Shown in pieces: positions 58,174 through 64,000 of a DNA stretch of 64,000 bases. Both the position numbers and the translations under genes were made by a program. The notes under the pieces were generated by a model. It did no database searches. It had not been told where the DNA came from and saw nothing but the letters and a program-made list of their open reading frames with translations. The stretch comes from Nocardioides scoriae (lineage in GTDB: Bacteria > Actinomycetota > Actinomycetes > Propionibacteriales > Nocardioidaceae). The stretch covers positions 3,100,001-3,164,000 of the forward strand of contig NZ_LT629757.1 of assembly GCF_900104965.1 (NCBI RefSeq). Direction: 5' to 3'. Numbering within the stretch: position 1 is the stretch's first letter; each line of letters starts with the position of its first letter.

Positions 58174-59961
58174 GTGCCACGCCTGAGCGACGGGGACACC
58201 GTCCCGGTCGCTCAGGCACCACATAGATCTCCTCGTCGCCTGGCGCTCCGGGTGCTGCTCACCCTCGTGGTGGTGGCACTCGGAGTCCTCGCGTACCAGG
58301 GGGTGCGCACCGCCCTGGCGCTGCGCTCGGCCGCTGCCTCCGCCCAGGACCTGCGCACGCAGGTCTCCGACGGCGAGCTGCAGCAGGCCCGGTCCACGGC
58401 TCGGTCCCTGGCCGACGACGCGTCGGTCGCGCGTCGCCACTCCGACGGCTGGTTGTGGTCGGCCGCGACCCTCACCCCGGTCGTCGGCGACGACCTCGCC
58501 GCCGTGCGCGACCTCGCCCAGGGCCTCGACGCCCTCGCCGGCCGCACGCCCGACGCCCTCGCGCTGCTCGACGCCGTCAAGGGCGGCCTGCGCACGCCCG
58601 ACGGCGCCATCGACCTCGGCGTCGTCGAGGGGCTGCGCCAGCCCGTCGGCCGGCTCGCCGCGGCGGTCGACACCGCCCGGGCCGACGTCGCCGACGTCCG
58701 TCCCGACGACCTCGTGCCGCCCCTGGCCGGGCCGGCCGAGGAGTTCGTCGACCAGCTCGACTCCGTGGCCTCGATGATGGGCTCCGCCGACAGCGCCTTG
58801 CGGCTGCTGCCGACGATGGCCGGGGGCGACGGCCGCCGCGACTACCTGCTGGTCGTGCAGAACAACGCCGAGATCCGCGCCACGGGCGGGCTGCCGGGGT
58901 CCACGTCGGTCCTCACCGTGCGCGACGGCGAGGTCAGCCTCGGCAACCAGGGCAACGCCGGCGCCTTCGGCTTCAGCGTCGATCCCGTCGCGCCGCTCAG
59001 CCCGGCCGAGAAGCAGCTCTACGGCACCACCCTGGCCACCGACCTGCGCGACACCAACCTGACGCCGGACTTCCCGCGCACCGCCTCGCTCATGTCCAGG
59101 ATCGCCGACCGCGTGCTGGCGCGTCCGGTCGACGGCGTCATCTCGATCGACCCGGTCACCCTGGCCCAGGTGCTGCGGGCCATCGGCCCGGTCGAGGTGG
59201 CCGGGCAGCAGCTGACCGCCGACAACGCCGTGGACAAGCTGCTGCACCAGCCCTATCAGACGCTGCCGGACAACGACGCCCAGGACGCCTACTTCCGCCA
59301 GGTCAGCCGCGGCATGCTCGACGCGGTGCTGTCCGCGAGCGGCGACCAGGTGGCGCTGGTGCAGGTGCTCTCCGAGGCGGTGCGCCAGCGACGGCTGCTG
59401 GTGTGGAGCGCGACGCCGGCCGAGCAGGAGGTGCTGGCGCGCTACCCCGTCGCCGGCGCCCTGCCCCGCGACACCGGCACCCACCCGGCCGTCGGCTTCT
59501 ACCTCAACGACGCGACGGCGGCGAAGATCCAGTACTTCCTGCGCTACGACCTCGACCTGGCCTCGCTCGGCTGCACCGACCGGGGCCAGCAGGTCGTCGA
59601 GGCCACCATGCGGTTGCGCTCGCGGGTGCCGCGGCCGGTGTCGCAGCTGACCGACTTCGTCACCGGGTACGGCGACTACGCGCCGCGCGGCGACGACCGG
59701 ATGAACCTGCGGATGTACGCCCCCACCGGCGGGAAGCTGACCGCGCTGACCCGCGACGGCAAGGCCGCCGACATCCAGCAGGTGGTCCACGACGGCCGCC
59801 AGGTCTCCGTGCTGCCGGTGCTGCTCGCGCCCGGGCAGGAGATGGTGGTCAAGGCGACCTTCACCACCCGACCGGGCCAGGACGGCACACCGCGGCTCTC
59901 CTGGACCCCCGGGATCGAGTGGGCCCCCACCTCGGTCGTGGCCCGCAGCCGCTGCGGCTGA
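58174..59961 (+). CDS. DUF4012 domain-containing membrane-anchored protein
   Basis: A 595-aa protein: one N-terminal membrane helix (about 25-43, VLLTLVVVALGVLAYQGV), a helical stalk, and the DUF4012 domain with DYLLVVQNNAEIRATGGLPGS, YTLP-like and WSATPAEQEVL segments. Family proteins are linked to extracellular polymers and surface proteins, mechanism unknown. The start is uncertain: GTG 58174 is the only upstream in-frame choice with space, but a strong hairpin (58181-58217) would fall in the coding region. A GTG at about 58252 just before the membrane helix is an alternative. Confidence 0.75.
   Translation: MPRLSDGDTVPVAQAPHRSPRRLALRVLLTLVVVALGVLAYQGVRTALALRSAAASAQDLRTQVSDGELQQARSTARSLADDASVARRHSDGWLWSAATLTPVVGDDLAAVRDLAQGLDALAGRTPDALALLDAVKGGLRTPDGAIDLGVVEGLRQPVGRLAAAVDTARADVADVRPDDLVPPLAGPAEEFVDQLDSVASMMGSADSALRLLPTMAGGDGRRDYLLVVQNNAEIRATGGLPGSTSVLTVRDGEVSLGNQGNAGAFGFSVDPVAPLSPAEKQLYGTTLATDLRDTNLTPDFPRTASLMSRIADRVLARPVDGVISIDPVTLAQVLRAIGPVEVAGQQLTADNAVDKLLHQPYQTLPDNDAQDAYFRQVSRGMLDAVLSASGDQVALVQVLSEAVRQRRLLVWSATPAEQEVLARYPVAGALPRDTGTHPAVGFYLNDATAAKIQYFLRYDLDLASLGCTDRGQQVVEATMRLRSRVPRPVSQLTDFVTGYGDYAPRGDDRMNLRMYAPTGGKLTALTRDGKAADIQQVVHDGRQVSVLPVLLAPGQEMVVKATFTTRPGQDGTPRLSWTPGIEWAPTSVVARSRCG
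58181..58217 (+). terminator. 17-bp stem hairpin between LPXTG and DUF4012 genes
   Basis: GCCTGAGCGACGGGGAC pairs with GTCCCGGTCGCTCAGGC (one mismatch), loop ACC. It lies 16 bp after the LPXTG stop, so it looks like its terminator or an attenuator controlling read-through into DUF4012. Confidence 0.65.
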
Positions 59962-60038
59962 CCCCCGACGACGCCTCGCGGGCGCACCCGCTGCCGCCCG
60001 CCCCTGTGACCGGCACCACGGTGGGTAGGGTCGCCGGC

Positions 60039-61319
60039 ATGGACTTCTCCCCCTCCCCGCGGGCCGCCGAGCTGACCGGACTGGTGCGGGAGTTCATCAC
60101 CGCGCACGTCGAGCCGGTCGCCGCGGCGTACCAGCAGGAGGTCGCCCACCAGGCCGACCCGGAACGCTGGGTGGAGTCGCCCGTGCTGGGCGAGCTCCGG
60201 GAGAGGGCGCGCGCGCAGGGCCTGTGGAACCTGTTCCTGCCCGCCGGCCACGGCGACGCCTGGGCCGCGGAGTTCGGCACCCACGGCGGCACCGGGCTCG
60301 GCAACGCCGACTACGCGCCGCTGGCCGAGCTGATGGGACGCCACTCGCACCTGGCGCCGTACGTCTTCAACTGCCACGCGCCCGACACCGGCAACATGGA
60401 GGTGCTGGTCCGCTACGGCACCCCCGAGCAGCAGGACACCTGGCTGCGGCCGCTCCTCGACGGCCGGATCCGCTCGGGGTTCGCGATGACGGAGCCCGAG
60501 GTCGCCTCCTCGGACGCCACCAACATGGACGCCTCGGCGATCGTCGACGGCGACGAGGTCGTGATCGAGGGGCGCAAGTGGTGGACCAGCGGGGTGGGCC
60601 ACCCCGACTGCCGGGTGCTGGTCTTCATGGGCCGCTCGGTGCCCGCCGACGACACCACGACCGACCGGCACCGCCGCCACACCATGGTGCTGGTGCCGCT
60701 GGACGCGCCCGGCGTGAAGGTCGAGCGGCTGCTCACCACCATGGGCGTGCACGACGAGCCCGTGGGCCACGCCGAGGTCAGCTTCGACCAGGTCCGGGTG
60801 CCGCGGGAGAACGTGCTGCTCGGCGAGGGCCGCGCCTTCGAGATCGCCCAGGGCCGCCTCGGCCCGGGCCGGGTCCACCACTGCATGCGGCTGATCGGGC
60901 AGGCCGAGGTGGCGCTGGAGCTCGCCGTGCGCCGCGGCCTGGCGCGCCGCGCCTTCGGCAAGCCGATCATCGACCTCGGCGGCAACCGCGAGCGCGTCGC
61001 CGAGGCCCGGATGGCGATCGACCAGGCCCGGCTGCTGGTGCAGCACGCCGCCTGGAAGCTCGACACCGCCGGCTCGGCGCACGCGCTCGGCGAGGTGAGC
61101 GCGATCAAGGTGGTGGTGCCGCGGGTCGCCCAGGACGTCATCGACATGGCGATGCAGCTCCACGGCGGCGGCGGGCTGTCCGACGACTTCCCCCTGGCGG
61201 GGATGTGGACCACCGCTCGGGCGCTCCGGCTGGCCGACGGACCCGACGAGGTCCACCGCGGCGTGGTGGCCCGGCTCGAGCTGGGCAAGCACCGGGACGC
61301 GGCCGGGGGCACCCGATGA
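60039..61319 (+). CDS. Acyl-CoA dehydrogenase (ACAD10/11-like)
   Basis: A 426-aa flavoprotein dehydrogenase. FAMTEPEVASSDATN and WWTSGVGHPDC form the FAD/substrate region, and MQLHGGGGLSDDFPLAG and DEVHRGVVARLEL mark the C-terminal domain. These end motifs are typical of the ACAD10/11 group rather than classic MCAD. The ATG lies 7 nt after TAGGGT (leaderless pattern). First gene of a tightly coupled operon with SDR, kinase and phosphatase genes. Likely substrate: 4-phospho- or other hydroxyacyl-CoA (inference from context). Confidence 0.88.
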   Translation: MDFSPSPRAAELTGLVREFITAHVEPVAAAYQQEVAHQADPERWVESPVLGELRERARAQGLWNLFLPAGHGDAWAAEFGTHGGTGLGNADYAPLAELMGRHSHLAPYVFNCHAPDTGNMEVLVRYGTPEQQDTWLRPLLDGRIRSGFAMTEPEVASSDATNMDASAIVDGDEVVIEGRKWWTSGVGHPDCRVLVFMGRSVPADDTTTDRHRRHTMVLVPLDAPGVKVERLLTTMGVHDEPVGHAEVSFDQVRVPRENVLLGEGRAFEIAQGRLGPGRVHHCMRLIGQAEVALELAVRRGLARRAFGKPIIDLGGNRERVAEARMAIDQARLLVQHAAWKLDTAGSAHALGEVSAIKVVVPRVAQDVIDMAMQLHGGGGLSDDFPLAGMWTTARALRLADGPDEVHRGVVARLELGKHRDAAGGTR

Positions 61320-62095
61320 GCCGGGTGCTGGTCACGGGCGGGGCCGGCGGCCTGGGCGCGGCCCTGGTCGAGGCCTTCCGGGCGCGGGGCGACGACGTGC
61401 TGGTCGCCGACCTCGTGGACGTCGACGGCCCCGGGCCCTCGGTCCACCTCGACGTCCGCTCCGACGACGACTGGGCCGCCGCCCGCGACTGGGTCGTGCG
61501 CGAGTGGGGCGGCCTCGACGTGCTGGTCAACAACGCCGGTGTCGCCGGGGGCGGCCGCCTCGACGTCTGCACGCTCGAGGAGTGGCAGTGGATCACCGAG
61601 GTCAACCTCTTCGGCGCGGTCCGCGGCACCCGCACCTTCACCCCGCTGCTCAAGGAGCAGGGCTCGGGGCTGGTCGTCAACGTGGCCTCGCTCGCCGGGC
61701 TGGTGCACCCGGCGGGGATGGGGTCCTACAACGCCGTCAAGGCCGCGGTGGTCGCGCTCAGCGAGACCACGGGCCACGAGCTGGCGGAGTGGGGCGTGCG
61801 GTGCGCCGTGGTGTGCCCGTCCTACTTCCGCACCGGCCTGGTCAGCAGCCTCCGCGGCGCCGACGCCACCCTGGAGCCGGTGATGCGCCGGCTCGTCGAG
61901 GGCGCCCCGCTCGGGGCCGAGGAGATCGCGGCCGCGGTGCTGGAGGGCCTCGACCGCGGCGACGAGGTGATCCTGCCCGACCCGGCGGCGCGGGCGGCGT
62001 ACGACCTCAAGCGCACGGACCGGGCGGCGTACGACCAGGTGATGCGCAAGCAGGCAGCCCGCCTGCACGCGCTCGGACGGGAGCAGCAGCAGTGA
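61316..62095 (+). CDS. SDR-family oxidoreductase
   Basis: A 259-aa short-chain dehydrogenase: GGAGGLGAAL at the N-terminus, NNAGVAG, the Ser in NVASLAG, and YNAVKAA with Tyr/Lys. Catalyses NAD(P)-dependent oxidation of an alcohol or reduction of a ketone; the ACAD/kinase context suggests a hydroxyacyl-CoA or related intermediate. ATGA overlap with the ACAD gene. Confidence 0.9.
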   Translation: MSRVLVTGGAGGLGAALVEAFRARGDDVLVADLVDVDGPGPSVHLDVRSDDDWAAARDWVVREWGGLDVLVNNAGVAGGGRLDVCTLEEWQWITEVNLFGAVRGTRTFTPLLKEQGSGLVVNVASLAGLVHPAGMGSYNAVKAAVVALSETTGHELAEWGVRCAVVCPSYFRTGLVSSLRGADATLEPVMRRLVEGAPLGAEEIAAAVLEGLDRGDEVILPDPAARAAYDLKRTDRAAYDQVMRKQAARLHALGREQQQ

Positions 62096-63198
62096 GCGAG
62101 CAGCAGAGCGGGATCGACGGGCCCATCGACGGGGCCACCCCGGTCCGCGAGGAGGACGCCTTCGACCTCGACGCCGTGCGGACGTGGCTCGCCGGCCAGG
62201 GCACCGAGCTCGGCGAGGACGTCGAGGTGCAGCAGTTCGGGGGTGGCGCCTCCAACCTGACCTACTCGCTGCGCGACGGCCGGCACGACCTGATCCTGCG
62301 GCGGCCCCCGGCGGGCCAGAAGGCCAGGGGCGCCCACGACATGGGGCGGGAGTTCCGGGTGCAGTCTGGCCTGGCCGAGGTGTTCCCGCTGGTGCCGCGG
62401 ATGCTGGCGCACTGCACCGACGAGTCGGTCATCGGCGCGGAGTTCTACGTCATGGAGCGCGTCGACGGCGTGATCCCGCGACGCGACTTCCCGCCCGGGG
62501 TCGACCTGAGCCCCGAGCAGACCCGCGAGCTGTGCCTGCACGCGCTCGACGTGCTCGTCGACCTGCACTCGGTCGACGTCGACGACACCGAGCTGGCGTC
62601 GATGAACAAGGGCGACGGCTACGTCGAGCGCCAGGTCTCGGGCTGGTCGCGGCGCTTCCGCGACGCCCGCACCGAGGACGTCGGCGACTACGAGCAGGTG
62701 ATGGGCTGGCTGGAGGCCCACCGGCCCGGCGACGTCGGGCACTGCCTGATCCACAACGACTTCCGCTTCGACAACCTGGTGCTCGACCGCGAGGACCCCA
62801 CCCGGGTGGTCGGCGTCCTCGACTGGGAGATGGCGACCGTCGGCGACCCGCTGATGGACCTCGGCGGCACCCTGGCCTACTGGGTGCAGGCCGACGACGA
62901 CGACTTCTACCTGCAGTTCCGTCGCCAGCCCACGACGGCGCCGGGGATGCTGACCCGCCAGGAGGTCGTCGACCACTACCTCGAGCGCACCGGCCGCGAG
63001 GTCAGCGCCGAGCAGTGGCGCTTCTACGAGGTGTTCGGGCTGTTCCGGCTCGGGGTGATCGCCCAGCAGATCTACTACCGCTACTTCCACGGGCAGACCA
63101 CCAACGAGGCCTACGCCATCTTCGGCCCCGCGGCGCGCTACCTCGAGCAGCGCTGCGAGCGGATCATCGCCGCCTCCGACGCGCCCGACGCGGGCTGA
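62092..63198 (+). CDS. APH-type phosphotransferase (ACAD10/11 kinase-domain-like)
   Basis: A 368-aa kinase-like protein. GGGASNLTYSL is the nucleotide loop, IHNDFRFDNLVLD the Brenner catalytic motif (HxDxxxxN), and LDWEMATVGDPLMD the metal motif. It matches the phosphotransferase domain that is fused to an acyl-CoA dehydrogenase in animal ACAD10/11 and stands alone in bacterial LvaA. Probable reaction: phosphorylation of a 4-hydroxyacyl-CoA. GTGA overlap with the SDR gene. Confidence 0.9.
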   Translation: MSEQQSGIDGPIDGATPVREEDAFDLDAVRTWLAGQGTELGEDVEVQQFGGGASNLTYSLRDGRHDLILRRPPAGQKARGAHDMGREFRVQSGLAEVFPLVPRMLAHCTDESVIGAEFYVMERVDGVIPRRDFPPGVDLSPEQTRELCLHALDVLVDLHSVDVDDTELASMNKGDGYVERQVSGWSRRFRDARTEDVGDYEQVMGWLEAHRPGDVGHCLIHNDFRFDNLVLDREDPTRVVGVLDWEMATVGDPLMDLGGTLAYWVQADDDDFYLQFRRQPTTAPGMLTRQEVVDHYLERTGREVSAEQWRFYEVFGLFRLGVIAQQIYYRYFHGQTTNEAYAIFGPAARYLEQRCERIIAASDAPDAG

Positions 63199-63203
63199 GG
63201 CGC

Positions 63204-63884
63204 GTGGGACAGCTGCTGCTCGTCCGGCACGGCCAGGCGTCCTGGGACGCCGACGACTACGACGTGCTCTCGCCCACCGGCTGGGAGCAGGGGCGGGTGC
63301 TGGGCCGAGCCCTCGCTGCTCGCGGCGTCGTGCCCGACCGGGTGGTGCGCGGGTCGATGCGCCGGCACCGCGAGACCGCTGAGGCGGCGCTCGGCGAGCT
63401 CCCGGGCGCTCCCGCGGCGGCGCAGGTCCCGGTCGACCCGGCGTGGGACGAGTTCGACCACGTCGCGGTGCTCGACGGGATGCCCGAGCCGCCGACGGAG
63501 GCGCCGACCGACAAGCGCGGCTACCAGGCGCTGCTCGAGGAGGCGCTGGAGTCGTGGATGCTCCCCGAGCACGCCGACCGCTACGCCGAGCCGTTCGCCG
63601 CGTTCACCGGGCGCGTCGACGAGGCGCTGCGGCGTACGACGCAGGACGGCGCGCCCGGCACCACGGCCGTCGTCACCTCCGGCGGTGTGATCGCCTGGGT
63701 GACCGCGAGCCTGCTCGCCGACGGCGACCCCGAGCTCGCGACCCGGCTGTGGCGCAAGCTCAACGTGGTCTGCGTCAACTCCGGCCTGACCCGGCTGGTG
63801 GTCGGCCGCCGGGGCACGACGCTGGTCACCTTCAACGACCACGCCCACCTCGACGGGCTGCCGGAGCTGACGACCTACCGCTGA
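63204..63884 (+). CDS. Histidine phosphatase family protein with degenerate second His site
   Basis: A 226-aa phosphatase-fold protein: LLLVRHGQASW at the N-terminus with the phospho-accepting His of RHG. The usual second motif (SHGG) reads VTSGGVIAW here, with no histidine; a His occurs at the C-terminus in FNDHAHLDG. It starts with GTG 5 bp after the kinase stop and ends the operon. It may remove phosphate from a pathway metabolite, or act as a non-canonical member. Confidence 0.85.
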   Translation: MGQLLLVRHGQASWDADDYDVLSPTGWEQGRVLGRALAARGVVPDRVVRGSMRRHRETAEAALGELPGAPAAAQVPVDPAWDEFDHVAVLDGMPEPPTEAPTDKRGYQALLEEALESWMLPEHADRYAEPFAAFTGRVDEALRRTTQDGAPGTTAVVTSGGVIAWVTASLLADGDPELATRLWRKLNVVCVNSGLTRLVVGRRGTTLVTFNDHAHLDGLPELTTYR

Positions 63885-63909
63885 GCCGCTCACGTGGCAG
63901 GCTGCCGAC

Positions 63910-64000
63910 GTGGCCGACGACCCGATGTACGACGCGTTCGCCCAGGACTTCGAGACGCACGCGACGGACAGCGCGTGGAACGCCCACTACGACCGCCCAG
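63910..64000 (+). CDS. SAM-dependent methyltransferase, 5' end only (right edge truncated)
   Basis: 30 codons are visible: a start at GTG 63910 (CAGGCT box 6 nt upstream) or ATG 63925, then MYDAFAQDFETHATDSAWN and AHYDRP. This N-terminus resembles class I SAM-dependent methyltransferases of actinobacteria in which YDRP precedes the SAM motif. The catalytic part lies outside the window, so the call is tentative. Confidence 0.6.
   Translation, partial: MADDPMYDAFAQDFETHATDSAWNAHYDRP

Noticed and set aside
1-64000. tRNA, rRNA, transposase, integrase or phage genes
   Set aside because: None could be recognised by eye in any frame or strand; a tRNAscan/covariance search could still find a small RNA.

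Overview
The window comes from a very GC-rich actinobacterium. Gene content and codon style point to Nocardioidaceae, most likely Nocardioides or a close relative (inference: many GTG starts, 4-bp ATGA/GTGA stop-start overlaps, mycofactocin-linked alcohol oxidation genes, an ydaO-type riboswitch on a cell-wall hydrolase, DUF6328 and GAF-ANTAR proteins). I see about 60 protein genes. Two are cut by the window edges. I see no rRNA, no tRNA, no CRISPR array, and no transposase or phage gene, so this reads as ordinary chromosomal backbone with some unusual intergenic DNA.

Layout. 0-7.1 kb: spermidine-synthase-like tail, small membrane proteins, a GlsB/YeaQ stress protein behind a SigB-like promoter, a secreted M15-like protein, an RNase HII-like/(p)ppGpp synthetase fusion, two flavin/F420 split-barrel proteins, an NlpC/P60 hydrolase under a c-di-AMP riboswitch, and a nickel-binding DUF4242 protein. 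7.1-17.7 kb: an alcohol-oxidation locus. The plus-strand half is iron-type alcohol dehydrogenase, sensor kinase, response regulator and larA. The minus-strand half is NDMA-dependent methanol dehydrogenase, MoxR ATPase, VWA protein and the mycofactocin methyltransferase mftM. The halves converge on a 473-bp gene-free stretch packed with GACGTC palindromes. 17.9-29 kb: FUSC transporter, SRPBCC protein, FeS-type photolyase followed by a head-to-head array of 32-bp repeats, TspO-like protein, SDR, DUF6328, YihY/BrkB, phospholipase D, MFS/hemerythrin pair, GAF-ANTAR regulator. 29-36.3 kb: lipoprotein PBP, MpaB-type oxygenase, esterase, FAD amine-oxidase-like enzyme, pirin, CDF metal exporter.

36.5-45.6 kb: a four-gene OpuC-type glycine betaine importer, a PadR-regulated 2,4-dienoyl-CoA reductase, and a polar amino acid ABC importer. 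45.7-55.4 kb: alpha-methylacyl-CoA racemase, Cys-cluster/pentapeptide protein, GMC oxidoreductase, shikimate-dehydrogenase-like protein, serine hydrolase, and the fadA-fadB beta-oxidation pair. 55.4-64 kb: an ABC-2 type exporter pair, an LPXTG surface protein with a DUF4012 protein, and an ACAD-SDR-kinase-phosphatase operon that resembles a split ACAD10/ACAD11 (4-hydroxy acid) pathway, then the start of a methyltransferase.

How the parts fit: the window is rich in lipid, alcohol and CoA-ester catabolism plus osmolyte and amino acid uptake. Three lipid-related promoters (31.2, 45.75 and 51.8 kb) carry the same 17-bp operator TGACAG-N5-CTGTCA at the same position next to the -10 box, which suggests one shared repressor encoded outside the window. 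About 20 transcription-unit starts look leaderless (a -10-like nAnnnT box 6-8 nt before the start codon).
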